A stretch of 51,133 nucleotides of DNA from Ardenticatenales bacterium (lineage in GTDB: Bacteria; Chloroflexota; Anaerolineae; Epilineales; Epilineaceae), in assembly GCA_020853525.1 (NCBI GenBank), contig JADYYS010000003.1, positions 1 through 51,133 on the forward strand, given 5' to 3'. The position numbers and the translations under genes were made by a program. Each line of letters begins with the position of its first letter. Within the stretch, counting starts at the first letter, position 1. Positions 1 through 8,697 of this stretch are shown here, in pieces. Under the pieces are notes generated by a model. That model saw nothing but the letters and a program-made list of their open reading frames with translations. It searched no databases and was not told where the DNA came from.

Positions 1-159
1 GACCCCCCGCCGCAAGGGCGAGGGGTCCGGGGTTCGCGTCGGCTCCGTCTGCACGGAGCGCGCTGGAGCGGGACGGGCGTCCCGGGGGGTGCGACGGTTT
101 ACCGCCGGAGGAAGGGGCCGTAGATCATGGGATGTTGCGCATTGCCACGATCCAGGACG

Positions 160-894
160 TTACGCGTTGCCATCCACTCCGTCCCGCTGCCACACCGCGT
201 GCCCGACGAAGAACGGCCCGAGTCGGTCCATGAACATCGATGTCTGGCGCGTCTTCCGCATTTCCTCGACGACCTTGGACAGCGGGTGCAGGTCGCGGCC
301 CGTCAGGGCGACGACGAAGTCGTTGTCGTTGGCGTCGAGGCCGAAGCACGCCAGGCGGACGTCATGCGCCAGTCCGGCGCGGCCGTAGGCCATGCCGATC
401 GTGCCGTGCTCCTTGAGCATCTCGCGCTGTTCCGAGAGGGGTACGGCGGCGAAGGCGCCCTTGCGCCGCAGCGGGTACCACACCGCCCAGCGCTCGTCGG
501 CGTTCAGCACGGCGCGGCGCGGGCGATGGATGAGCGTGTCCGCCAGGTCGGGCTCATAGCCCAGGCTGTACGTTCGGCCGAACATCGTCAACTCTGGCTT
601 GTGGGCAAGGTCGGCAAACGGCGGGGTGTTCAGGAAGGCGCGCAGCTCGGCCACGAAGAACGTCGGGTCTGTGGCGAAGGTCAAGAGCGCGACGCCCCGC
701 GGGTCGCCGGCGTCGGCATAGAGGACGGCGCCGAACGGTGCGGCGGTCAGGGCCGCGACGAGGGGCGCGGGATCCGGGCAGCCGCCGAAGGCCTGCAACT
801 GCATGTACAGACGTCGATCCAGCACTTGCGGCGCACCATTCCTCGGCCCGCCCTTCTCGGCGATCTCGGGTACGGGCAGGCCGGGTTCCATCAT
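160..894 (-). CDS. Chlorite dismutase / HemQ-like heme protein
   Basis: The 244-residue product matches the chlorite dismutase superfamily, which includes chlorite-detoxifying enzymes and the coproheme decarboxylase HemQ of Gram-positive heme synthesis. Visible family signs are the WAVWYPLRRKG strand, the proximal-histidine helix LKEHGTIG near residue 162, the ACFGLDANDNDFVV strand and the terminal GPFFVG motif near residue 227. The length fits HemQ. No other heme gene lies beside it. The gene is divergent from a DedA gene. The start is the first ATG of an ATGATG pair; no strong Shine-Dalgarno is seen. I cannot decide from sequence alone whether it acts on chlorite, on coproheme or on neither. 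Family assignment is firm; the reaction is inferred. Confidence 0.85.
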   Translation of the reverse strand: MMEPGLPVPEIAEKGGPRNGAPQVLDRRLYMQLQAFGGCPDPAPLVAALTAAPFGAVLYADAGDPRGVALLTFATDPTFFVAELRAFLNTPPFADLAHKPELTMFGRTYSLGYEPDLADTLIHRPRRAVLNADERWAVWYPLRRKGAFAAVPLSEQREMLKEHGTIGMAYGRAGLAHDVRLACFGLDANDNDFVVALTGRDLHPLSKVVEEMRKTRQTSMFMDRLGPFFVGHAVWQRDGVDGNA

Positions 895-969
895 GGGACA
901 CGCATCCCTCTGGCGCCATGGGCACAGGGCCGGGCGAAGCGCGTGCTACAGTATCGCCCCCCCGGCACC

Positions 970-996
970 GACGGACGATCGACGGACGATCGACGG
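970..996. repeat. 11-bp tandem repeat between divergent genes
   Basis: The unit GACGGACGATC occurs twice and is followed by GACGG, in the 138-bp gap between the chlorite-dismutase-like gene and the dedA-like gene. GATCG.CGATC half-sites give it local symmetry. No clear promoter could be picked here, so a regulatory role is only possible. Confidence 0.45.
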
Positions 997-1032
997 CCGA
1001 AGTATACGGCAGCGCACGACAGGCAACCCGAC

Positions 1033-1635
1033 GTGGAGATCGACGCTCTTTTGCAGCACCTGCGCAACCTGCCGCTGTGGGTGATCATCGCCGTGCTGTT
1101 CGCCGGTACGTTCATGGAGTACATCCTGCCGCCCTTTCCAGGCGATACCGTCGTCGTGGCCGGCGCTGCCCTATTCACCGCGCTCGGCTGGCCGATGTGG
1201 CCGGTGTTCGTCACCGTGACGGCCGGCGCGGTGGCCGGGTCGGCGGCTTCGTGGTGGGCCGGGCGGGCGGTCGCGCGGCGCGGCCTCGATCGGCTCGCGC
1301 CGCGCACGCGCGTTGCCGTGACGATGCTGCTCGACCGCTTCGATCGCCACGGCCCGATGTACCTCGTCGTCAACCGATTCCTGGCCGGCGTGCGGACGTT
1401 CTTCTTCGTGGCGGCCGGCATGATGGACTACCGGCTCGGCGTCGTCCTCTTCTGGTCGACGGTCAGCTCGCTCATCTGGAACGGCTGTCTGCTCGCACTC
1501 GGCCGCTTCCTCGGCGGCAACGTCGAAGCGCTCACGCGCGTGATGCGCGACTACAACCTCGTCGTCGGCGTCGTGATCGTCGCCATCTTCACCGCCGTGG
1601 CCTGGAGTGTCTGGCGGGCGGTGCGCACGGTCTGA
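1033..1635 (+). CDS. DedA / SNARE-associated family membrane protein
   Basis: From the GTG at 1033 the product is about 200 residues with several hydrophobic segments, and shows the DedA pattern: an early EYILPPFPGDTVVVAGAAL segment, then a WWAGRAVARRG loop and a conserved NRFLAGVRTFFFVAAG segment. DedA proteins are inner-membrane proteins linked to polyprenyl-phosphate or phospholipid flipping and to membrane homeostasis. The reading frame stays open far upstream, but that part is antisense to the neighbouring gene and not protein-like, so the GTG just before the EIDALLQHL helix was chosen. No strong ribosome site decides it. Confidence 0.85.
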   Translation: MEIDALLQHLRNLPLWVIIAVLFAGTFMEYILPPFPGDTVVVAGAALFTALGWPMWPVFVTVTAGAVAGSAASWWAGRAVARRGLDRLAPRTRVAVTMLLDRFDRHGPMYLVVNRFLAGVRTFFFVAAGMMDYRLGVVLFWSTVSSLIWNGCLLALGRFLGGNVEALTRVMRDYNLVVGVVIVAIFTAVAWSVWRAVRTV

Positions 1636-1677
1636 CGCGTATTCGGAGGGCCGGACGGGCCGGACGGTCCGGGCCGA

Positions 1678-2313
1678 TCAGTCGTCCTCGCGGGTAAGGT
1701 CGATTTCCCGGCTCTCCTCACGGCCGTCCGTGTGCTTGTAGATGAGCCGGATCTTCAGCTTGTCCTCGCCGAAGCAGATGTCGCCCTGCCGCCCGCTTGC
1801 GGCCACGGTCGTCGCCGGTCCGCCGCCGATCTGCAGCCGGACGTCCGTGACGTTCTCCGTGCGCCAGTTCACGGCCGTGCATAGCTGATCCTTGCCCAGA
1901 TTCGCCTGGCCGTTGTCCGGATAGAACTCGATGACCGGCAGACCGCTGTTGGCCGTCGGCACCGGCGCCGTCGTCGGGGCCACGACAGGTGCGGCGACCG
2001 TCGGCTGTGCGACGGCGGCGGTCGTCGGAACGACCGGGGGGGGCGGCGGGAGCGTCGGCGCGGCGGCAGCCGTCGGCGTCAGCGTGGCGGTGGGGGTCAC
2101 GACGGCGGTCGGCAGCGGCGGCACATTCGTCGGCGGCTCGGCCGTCGCAGGCAGAGCGGTCGGCTCCGCGGGGGCGTCGGTCGGATCGGCGCAGGCGCCG
2201 AGCGACAGCGCGAGAACGGCGAGCGCGCCGGCGGCGGCGATCGCCGCGAACGCGCGGGCGCGGGGGCGCGACGACACGGCGGCCGGACGAGTGGACGGAA
2301 GGGCGGGGTGCAC
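1678..2313 (-). CDS. Exported lipoprotein with Pro/Thr-rich linker
   Basis: The GTG at 2313 is preceded by CAGGAGCCGACC, giving an AGGAG site 6-7 bases away, which decides the start over an upstream ATG at 2388. The 211-residue product has a basic N-terminus, a hydrophobic stretch and the lipobox LGAC with Cys41, so it should be lipidated and exported. Residues 42-125 are a low-complexity Pro/Thr/Ala/Val linker. The last ~85 residues form a compact domain beginning at PVIEFYPDNGQ with two cysteines (QLCTAVNW and DICFGED), probably a disulfide-bonded beta domain. I do not recognise this domain. It lies downstream of the two-VWA exported protein on the same strand, separated by a large hairpin. 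Confidence 0.75.
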   Translation of the reverse strand: MHPALPSTRPAAVSSRPRARAFAAIAAAGALAVLALSLGACADPTDAPAEPTALPATAEPPTNVPPLPTAVVTPTATLTPTAAAAPTLPPPPPVVPTTAAVAQPTVAAPVVAPTTAPVPTANSGLPVIEFYPDNGQANLGKDQLCTAVNWRTENVTDVRLQIGGGPATTVAASGRQGDICFGEDKLKIRLIYKHTDGREESREIDLTREDD

Positions 2314-2379
2314 GGTCGGCTCCTGGCGCTGCAGGCGAAACGGCGGGATCGGCGCGCCGGCGGCGTGCGCGACGGCGGC

Positions 2380-2385
2380 AGGATA
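2380..2385 (-). promoter_or_regulatory. Possible -10 element of the lipoprotein gene
   Basis: TATCCT on the minus strand lies about 65 bases upstream of the lipoprotein GTG. No good -35 is seen; the -35 position falls inside the large inverted repeat at 2400-2449. Weak call. Confidence 0.3.
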
Positions 2386-2399
2386 CACCGAATCACGCG

Positions 2400-2449
2400 A
2401 CGATGCCGTACGCCGGTCGCCTCAGAGGACGACCGGCGTACGGCATCGT
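2400..2449. repeat. Perfect 20-bp inverted repeat (large hairpin)
   Basis: The arms ACGATGCCGTACGCCGGTCG (2400-2419) and its exact complement (2430-2449) flank a 10-base loop that can itself form a CCT/AGG mini-stem. It sits between the VWA gene and the downstream lipoprotein gene, both on the minus strand. No T-run follows on either side, so it is not a standard intrinsic terminator. It could be a REP-like unit, an RNA-stabilising hairpin or an operator. Confidence 0.85.
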
Positions 2450-2537
2450 GTTCCACATCACTCCATCACGTGAACGCGGGCTGAATGCAGGCGCGAGCCG
2501 AACTCACGCCGCGGCGGACAACGCTATGGGCACGGGA

Positions 2538-4619
2538 CTATGGGCACGGGATGATGCGCGCCACCTCGCGGTAGATGCGCAGCAAGTCGGCGGCGTCGGG
2601 CACCGGATAGAACAGCGACGGGTCGCTGGCCACCTGCCGCAGCAGCGCCTCGTCGATGTCGCTCCCCAGGCCCACCGTGATCACGGTGATCCCGGCGTTC
2701 TTGGCGGTCTGCGCCCAGTTGTAGACGAGCTGCACATCGGGGCCCGAGTGTGCGCCGTCCGTGACGAGGATGATCGAGCGCTTGTTCTCCGAGCGGTGAC
2801 GCGCGCTCAACAGCTCCTCGGTGCCGGCTTGCAGGCCGGTGTCGATGAACGTGCCCGCGGCTTGCGTGGCCGGCAGCGTCTGCAGCGCGGCCGCGAGCGC
2901 CGCCTTGTCGCTCGTGAGCTGCGCCGCCACATGGCTCGTCGCGTTGAAGCCGACGACGGCCGCCTGGTCCGACGGCTTGAGAAGGTTGACGATCTCGAGC
3001 GCCGCGGCGAGCGCCGCGTCGATCTTCCGCGGGCCGCCCGGATGGGTCGGATCCGCCATGCTGATCGACGTGTCGATGACGAGGGCGACGTCGATCGTCT
3101 GCTCCTCAGGACGGCACTCCGGCCAGTTGCGGAACACAACGGGCAGGTAGAGGTCGCTCGGCACCCGCGTGGCCGTCGGCGTCGCGGTTGCGGTGGCGGT
3201 CGGTAGGGGGGTCGACGTTTCGGTGGGCGTGCTCGTCGGGACCGTCGTCGGCGTTGCCGTCTGCGGGATGACCTCGACGAGGGCGGCCGGGAAGTCCATC
3301 GTGCCCTTCAAGCCGTCGCTGTCCGTCCACTCGATGCCGGCGCTGTCGCTGATCGGCCAGATGCCGGGCTCCTGCGGTGCGACGCGATACGTCAGCGTCT
3401 GCGGCATCGTTCCGGTGGGCAGCTGCCACTCGATGAGCTGGCCGGTGATCGTCGACGTCACGGGATCCACGGACGCTGGGTCGAGCGTCATGTTCGCCGC
3501 GACCTGGTCCCTGGCCTTGAGGTCGGTCAGCGCGACGGGTTTCGGCGCGGCCAGCACTTGTTCGTAGAGCTCGATGATCGCCTTCACTTCGCCCGGTTCG
3601 AGCACCAGGCTCCCGTGGCTGGCGAACGAGCGGTGGTTCTTGCGGTTGAGATTGCGGCCGAAGCCGACGGAGATGACGTGGGTCGTCCGGTCGAGCTCGG
3701 CGCCGCGGAGATCCTTAAGACAGAACTGGAAGTCGCTCATCAGGATGACGATCGTCACCCGACCGTCGTCGCCGAGATTGCTGCGGCTCGCGTTGCCGTT
3801 CAGGAACTTCGCCGCTTCCCTCAAGCCCGCGTTCGGGTTCGAGAGGTCGAATCCGCGCATCCGGTTGGCGCCGCTCGATACGTCGGAGGGGTCGTTCGTA
3901 AGGTTCAGCTTCACCTTGGCCTGCGCCGCGAACGATACGAAGCCGATCCGAAGCCGGTCCGAGGCCATGTCGCGTTGGATCACGGGCTGCTCGAGCAGGT
4001 CGCGAACGAACGTCTTCTGTTCGCGCAGCAGGTCTTCCTCGCCGGCGGGCTCGAGCGGGATCTCGCGCCCGGCCTGCGGGTCGGGCGTCGCGGTTCGGCG
4101 CGGCGGGCGCCGGGGCGTGTTCGTGGCCGTCGGCTGAAAGCCCCCGCCGACGTTGGCGCAGAAGGCCGGCTCGTCGCGGTTGCCGCCGCTCCCGGGCGTA
4201 CCGCCGACCCCGCCGCCCGGGTCCTCGGTTTCGCGTGGATCCGGCGTCTCGTCCGGCGGGGGAACGCGCCGGGTGGCCGTCGGTCGTCCGCCCGCGCCGC
4301 CGCCCACGTCCGCCCGCGTCATCGACAGCGAGTCGTCGCCGACGATGATCAGGTCGACCGGCAGCCGCTTGGCGCCGCACGTGACGCTGACGACGAGCGT
4401 GGCGTCCACCGAGCCGCCGAGCGCCACCGTCTCCGGGGCGATCGACTTCTGCGTCTCGGCGTTGCACGTCGTCACATCCTGGACGGCGGGCTTGGCGCTG
4501 GACGTGTGGGTGCTGCGGCCGAGCAACCCAACCTGCACTGCGCCCATCGCCGCCAACGCGACGAATGCCGCGCTCAGCGATGCCCACTTCGATCGCACCC
4601 CCGTGCTTCTTCCGACCAT
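2538..4619 (-). CDS. Exported protein with two von Willebrand factor A domains
   Basis: The ATG at 4619 has GGGAGG 8 bases upstream; the GTG at 4628 overlaps that site and is rejected. The 693-residue product has an N-terminal hydrophobic segment (~15-33) typical of a signal or anchor. VWA domain 1 starts near residue 88 and carries the metal-binding DDSLSM (DxSxS); a glycine/proline-rich insert (~105-185) splits it. A conserved beta domain follows (~360-455), then a Pro/Thr linker, the motif LYLPVVFRNW, and VWA domain 2 from about residue 509 (DTSISM, later VTDG). A cysteine just before domain 2 and one at the last-but-one residue could form a disulfide. VWA domains bind protein ligands through a metal ion; the ligand is unknown. 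A paralogue with the same C-terminal half lies at 18414-22103. Confidence 0.85.
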   Translation of the reverse strand: MVGRSTGVRSKWASLSAAFVALAAMGAVQVGLLGRSTHTSSAKPAVQDVTTCNAETQKSIAPETVALGGSVDATLVVSVTCGAKRLPVDLIIVGDDSLSMTRADVGGGAGGRPTATRRVPPPDETPDPRETEDPGGGVGGTPGSGGNRDEPAFCANVGGGFQPTATNTPRRPPRRTATPDPQAGREIPLEPAGEEDLLREQKTFVRDLLEQPVIQRDMASDRLRIGFVSFAAQAKVKLNLTNDPSDVSSGANRMRGFDLSNPNAGLREAAKFLNGNASRSNLGDDGRVTIVILMSDFQFCLKDLRGAELDRTTHVISVGFGRNLNRKNHRSFASHGSLVLEPGEVKAIIELYEQVLAAPKPVALTDLKARDQVAANMTLDPASVDPVTSTITGQLIEWQLPTGTMPQTLTYRVAPQEPGIWPISDSAGIEWTDSDGLKGTMDFPAALVEVIPQTATPTTVPTSTPTETSTPLPTATATATPTATRVPSDLYLPVVFRNWPECRPEEQTIDVALVIDTSISMADPTHPGGPRKIDAALAAALEIVNLLKPSDQAAVVGFNATSHVAAQLTSDKAALAAALQTLPATQAAGTFIDTGLQAGTEELLSARHRSENKRSIILVTDGAHSGPDVQLVYNWAQTAKNAGITVITVGLGSDIDEALLRQVASDPSLFYPVPDAADLLRIYREVARIIPCP

Positions 4620-4810
4620 GCGACTCACCTCCCGTGCTCAGCGCGCCGATCCGGTGCCGGCCATCCGCTCGGTGCCATGGAGCGTGTCCGGAGGACGTGG
4701 ATCGACATGAATCGAAGGCTGGACGCCGTCACAACGTCCGTATGACGCCGGGAGGGTAAACACTCGCGGCCGCAAACCGGGATAGTCGATCGACAACATG
4801 CCGATGGAAT

Positions 4811-4831
4811 TTACACTTTGATTACACTTTT
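4811..4831. repeat. Direct repeat TTACACTTT between divergent genes
   Basis: TTACACTTT occurs at 4811-4819 and 4823-4831, a 12-base period, in an unusually AT-rich patch between the divergent VWA and heparinase-like genes. It may be a regulator binding site or part of a promoter. No clear -35/-10 pair could be fixed in either direction. Confidence 0.5.
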
Positions 4832-4906
4832 GGCGGTCATGCGGGCCGTGTTGGTGTAACCCACGGCGTAGCGCGCACGCCAAGTCGACGGACGCAGGAG
4901 GTGATC

Positions 4907-7564
4907 ATGGTTCGGATGTCGCGCGGCAGTCGTACGATCGTCATGCTTGCCTGCCTCGGTCTTGTCGGCCTGGTGGACGGCGGGGAACCGGCGGCGCAGC
5001 CCGTCGCCCGTCACGCCGACCCGCTGCGTGCGGCGCAGGAAACCACGCCGACCCTCTACCCGGGCCATCCGCGCCTGATCGTCGGCGGCTACCGCGGCGT
5101 CGCGGTGGCCGAGCTGCGTGCGGCGTGTGCGCGGCCCGAGCTGATGGAGCAGTGCGCGCAGATCGGCGGAAGGCACATCCTGGACGATGCGATGCGCTAC
5201 CTGCTCGTCGGCGACGGCGCGGCCGCCGATCGCGTCGCCGCCGGTCTCCGCGCGTGGACGTCGTGCGCCGCGGGCGACATCGGCAGCGAGCACAACGAGT
5301 GGGGCGGCTTCGCGCTCGCGTACGACTGGATCTGGGCGACGCTCCCGCCGGCCGAGCGCCGCCGCCTCGACGACATGTGGTTGCGCTGCGGGCAGCTTCT
5401 CGCCGGCGAGCTCGACTCGAACGGGCCGCACCTCTGGCACGGCTACACCTCGCTCGCCGCATCGCTTGCCCTGATGGCGCTGGCCTGCGACGGCGACGGC
5501 GACGCGGCGCGCTGCAGGCCACTCCTGCAGGCGGCGGTGGACCGCTTCCGCGGCAACGCCCTCGAGGCGTACACCGTCGTCGGCGGCGCGTGGCCCGAGG
5601 GCTACAACTACGAACGCAGCCACTTCTTCTCGGCCGACCCGCCCGGCCAGTACGTCATGGACGCGCTGCGGGCCTGGGACTCGGCGGTCGAGCAGGACAC
5701 GCTGGCGCATGCGAGCCTGTTCGAGACGATCGCCGTCGAGGAGGGGGATTGGCTGCGCGGCCTCGCCTTCCACGTGCTGTACGGCACGCTCGACGCGTAC
5801 GGTCTCGGCGGCAAGAGGACGTTGCTGCGCGGCGGCGACATGCCGACCGGGCAGGCCTGGCCGAACAAGCAGTACCGGCCGTTCGTCGACAGCATCGCGC
5901 GGGCGTACGGCGACGGCGTGCTGGCGAAGTGGGGCCGCGACCTCGAGGCCGAGTGGTCTTTCGTCGGCGGCGACGGGACGTACCACCCGATCCATCGCTA
6001 CAGCCTGCCGTACAACCTGCCGCTGGACGTGCCGTCCGTGGCGCCTGACGACGCGGACGCCCCGGGCGGACCGCTGCCCCTCGGCCGCATCTGGGCGCGC
6101 GACGACCTCGGCTACGTCATCGCCCGCTCCGGCTGGGACGCGGGCGAGACGACGCTCGGCTACCGCGCGGGCAAGTGGTTCACCGGCCACCAGCACCTGG
6201 ACCAGGGCCACCTCGATCTCTGGCGCAAAGGGCCGCTGGCCGTCGATGCCGGGGTGTACGCCAGCTGGGGCACGCCGCACCGCGAGGCGTATTACATGCG
6301 CACAGTGGCGCACAACACGCTGCTCATCCCGCGGATCGGCGAGACGTTCGACCAACATCCGGCGCTCGGTTCCCAACAGGTCAACGACGGCGGCCAGCGC
6401 ATCCACACCTACGCCCGCGGGGGCTGCGCGCAATGCATGCAGAGCGTCGCCGAGTGGCGATCGAACGTCGGCGCCGGCCTGCACTTCGAGGCCGGCCGCA
6501 TCGACGCCTTCGCCGACGCGCCGGCCTACATCGTCGTCTCGAGTGACCTGACGTCTGCCTACAACGCGACGGCCCACGCGACCGCCGGCAACGCCGCCAA
6601 GGTCGCGTCCGTCCAGCGTGACGTCGTCTTCCTCCGCCCCGACCTCGTCATCGTCACCGACCGCGTCCGAACGACGGACGGCACGTCGCCGCCGCGGTTC
6701 ACGCTGCACCTGCCCGGTCGCCCGGCGCTCGACGAGGTCGTGGTCGACGAAGGGACGCTCGACGACGGCATCCTGCACTCCGATACCGACCGTTTCACGT
6801 TCGACAACGGCACCGGAGGCCGTCTGACGATGCGTGCGCTCGCGCCGCTGGACGCGGGCCTCACGGCGGTCGGCGGCCCGGGCCACCGCTACTGGGTGGA
6901 CGGCGCGAACCGTGACGCGGGAGCAAGCGGATTGGAGGGCATGCCGGCCGAGCCGGGAATGTGGCGCGTCGAGAGCGCGTCGCGCAACCTGTCGACCGCG
7001 GGTCGCAACCACCTTCTGGTCCATGCGCTGACAGTGACGGACACCGGGCGGACGGCGCTGCCCGTGTTCTTGAGCCGCGGGTACAGGGATCGACCGGGCG
7101 CCAGAGCAGCGCACGTAGTCGTCCAGGACGGCGACGGCGTCGTTCGCGCCGTGGTGCAAAGTGCCAGCGTGCCGCGCGAACGGGTCGTGACCGCGAACCT
7201 GTCGGTCTCCGGCACGGTGCCGCTGCGCCTCGAGCTGCTGGCCACCGACCTCGAACCGCGCATGACGCACGTCGTGTGCTTCATGCCGTGCACTCAGCCC
7301 AACCGCTGGACGAAGACCTCCGACGACGAGGGCATCCTGTACGTTCGCTCGGAGCGATCGGTCGACGTGTCCGGGGGCTCGGCGGTCTTCCTGGCGCGCT
7401 GCCCGCCCGTCGACGGTGAGAGCGATTGGTGGCGCCAGGTCTGCGCCGAGCCTGATCCTCTTCCGACATCGACCGCTCCGTCGACTCCCGCGCCGACAGC
7501 GTCGGTCAAGCCCGCATGGGACGGCCGCGCACTGCTGCCATGGGGGTCACGGTTCGCGCGGTAG
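4907..7564 (+). CDS. Heparinase II/III-like exported polysaccharide lyase
   Basis: The ATG at 4907 follows AGGAGGTGATC, a strong ribosome site; the GTG at 4901 overlaps it. The 885-residue product begins with a signal peptide (hydrophobic TIVMLACLGLVGLV). An alpha-helical first half has alginate-lyase/heparinase-like features (HNEWGGFALAYDWIW, GYNYERSHFF). It is followed by GHQHLDQGHLDLW near residue 427, which resembles the conserved region of the heparinase II/III family, and a beta-sandwich C-terminus. Such enzymes cleave acidic polysaccharides by beta-elimination outside the cytoplasm; the substrate here is unknown. The C-terminus is a Pro/Thr stretch ending ALLPWGSRFAR, reminiscent of the Pro/Thr-plus-LP tails of the VWA proteins. 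The 3' end overlaps the convergent MFS gene by 18 bp. Confidence 0.75.
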   Translation: MVRMSRGSRTIVMLACLGLVGLVDGGEPAAQPVARHADPLRAAQETTPTLYPGHPRLIVGGYRGVAVAELRAACARPELMEQCAQIGGRHILDDAMRYLLVGDGAAADRVAAGLRAWTSCAAGDIGSEHNEWGGFALAYDWIWATLPPAERRRLDDMWLRCGQLLAGELDSNGPHLWHGYTSLAASLALMALACDGDGDAARCRPLLQAAVDRFRGNALEAYTVVGGAWPEGYNYERSHFFSADPPGQYVMDALRAWDSAVEQDTLAHASLFETIAVEEGDWLRGLAFHVLYGTLDAYGLGGKRTLLRGGDMPTGQAWPNKQYRPFVDSIARAYGDGVLAKWGRDLEAEWSFVGGDGTYHPIHRYSLPYNLPLDVPSVAPDDADAPGGPLPLGRIWARDDLGYVIARSGWDAGETTLGYRAGKWFTGHQHLDQGHLDLWRKGPLAVDAGVYASWGTPHREAYYMRTVAHNTLLIPRIGETFDQHPALGSQQVNDGGQRIHTYARGGCAQCMQSVAEWRSNVGAGLHFEAGRIDAFADAPAYIVVSSDLTSAYNATAHATAGNAAKVASVQRDVVFLRPDLVIVTDRVRTTDGTSPPRFTLHLPGRPALDEVVVDEGTLDDGILHSDTDRFTFDNGTGGRLTMRALAPLDAGLTAVGGPGHRYWVDGANRDAGASGLEGMPAEPGMWRVESASRNLSTAGRNHLLVHALTVTDTGRTALPVFLSRGYRDRPGARAAHVVVQDGDGVVRAVVQSASVPRERVVTANLSVSGTVPLRLELLATDLEPRMTHVVCFMPCTQPNRWTKTSDDEGILYVRSERSVDVSGGSAVFLARCPPVDGESDWWRQVCAEPDPLPTSTAPSTPAPTASVKPAWDGRALLPWGSRFAR

Positions 7565-8659
7565 CGGCTCCCCGCCGGGCGGCGACACCCCGCTCAACCA
7601 CCAGACCCCTGCCGCCGCCAGCGCAACTGCCGCGCCGAGCGCCGTCGGCATGCCGAGCCACAGCGTCACCCCGCCCAGCGCGATCGCGCCGCCGAACACG
7701 AGGCCCGACGCCAGCGCGGGGCGGCCCGGCAGCCCGTCGGCGACGGCGAGCCACATCGCCGGCGTCGCCGACTGGAGAAGGGCGACGCCTGGAAGGAGCA
7801 GCGCCAGCCGCTGGTCCGCTGCCGCCAGCAGCGCCGCGGCCGCCGTCAGCGCCCCTAACGTCCAGTTCCGCCGTCCGAACCGGTCGCTCGCAAGGCCGCC
7901 GACGACCTTCCCGATGCCCGCCGCCAGCGCCAGCGCCAGCAACGCCGAGTGCTGGCCCGCCCAAACGAACTGCACGGCCGTCCACGCGGCCGATCGGAGC
8001 GCGATGGCCAACAAGAGCAGCGCCATGACGAGGTCGTGCGGCTCCAGCGCGTGCGCAGCGGCACCGCCGGCGGCTTCCGGCACGGCCCGGTCGCCACCCG
8101 CCGGCAGCCAGGCGATGGCCGCGCCGAACAGGGCGAACGCCACGAGCCACGGTCCGCCGCCCGTCCAGCCGCCCGCCGCCAGCGCGCCGCCCACGGCCAG
8201 CCCGACGACGCCCGGCGCGGCGAAGATGCCCGTCCGTGCAGCCCGCCCGTCGGCCGCCGCCAGCGTCAGCGCCCCGCCGCCGACGTGGAACAGCGACGAC
8301 CCGGCACCGGCCACCACAACGGCCAGGCCGCTGTCGACGCCCCGCAATGCGATCGCCGCCGCGCCGCATGCAAGCCCAACCAGCACCGCTGCCTTCGGCC
8401 GCTTGACGCGATCGACCGCGGCGCCGACGAACGGCTGTGTCGCGAACGCGAGGGCGTTGTAGAGCAGAACGAGCCCGACGGCTGCCCCCACGCCCTCGGA
8501 GGCGACGACGCCGCCCAGCAACAGGCCGGCGGCCCCATCGGAGGCGGCATGGGTGAGGCCGAGCACCGGGGCGACGACGCCGCTGGCACGCCAGGAGCGT
8601 GTACGGCGGCGCAGCGTGTACTGCGGCTGGACGGCGATCTGCGGAGTGGCAACGGTCAT
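7547..8659 (-). CDS. MFS-type membrane transporter
   Basis: The 370-residue product is almost entirely hydrophobic helices, with an MFS-like loop motif GAAVDRVKRPKAAV after the second or third helix and the related GGLASDRFGRRNW in the second half, as expected for the two homologous halves of a major facilitator. It is shorter than the usual 400 residues or so; the second half seems compact. The substrate is unknown. It lies upstream of nothing on its own strand and overlaps the 3' end of the heparinase-like gene by 18 bp. Another membrane-protein gene on the same strand ends 38 bp upstream, so the two may be co-transcribed. Confidence 0.75.
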   Translation of the reverse strand: MTVATPQIAVQPQYTLRRRTRSWRASGVVAPVLGLTHAASDGAAGLLLGGVVASEGVGAAVGLVLLYNALAFATQPFVGAAVDRVKRPKAAVLVGLACGAAAIALRGVDSGLAVVVAGAGSSLFHVGGGALTLAAADGRAARTGIFAAPGVVGLAVGGALAAGGWTGGGPWLVAFALFGAAIAWLPAGGDRAVPEAAGGAAAHALEPHDLVMALLLLAIALRSAAWTAVQFVWAGQHSALLALALAAGIGKVVGGLASDRFGRRNWTLGALTAAAALLAAADQRLALLLPGVALLQSATPAMWLAVADGLPGRPALASGLVFGGAIALGGVTLWLGMPTALGAAVALAAAGVWWLSGVSPPGGEPLPREP

Positions 8660-8697
8660 GGGGTCTAATCTTCGGTGCGGCGCCCGTGGTCAAACAG

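Noticed and set aside
1-159. Possible gene or terminator at the left edge
   Set aside because: Only short Arg-rich frames and a weak CTCCGT/ACGGAG hairpin without a T-run; nothing supportable.
127-1032. Upstream extension of the DedA frame
   Set aside because: It is fully antisense to the chlorite-dismutase-like gene and has no hydrophobic or conserved sequence.
4811-7270. An 819-codon open frame antisense to the heparinase-like gene
   Set aside because: Low-complexity Arg/Val/Ala composition, no motif; the sense strand has a signal peptide, ribosome site and family motifs.
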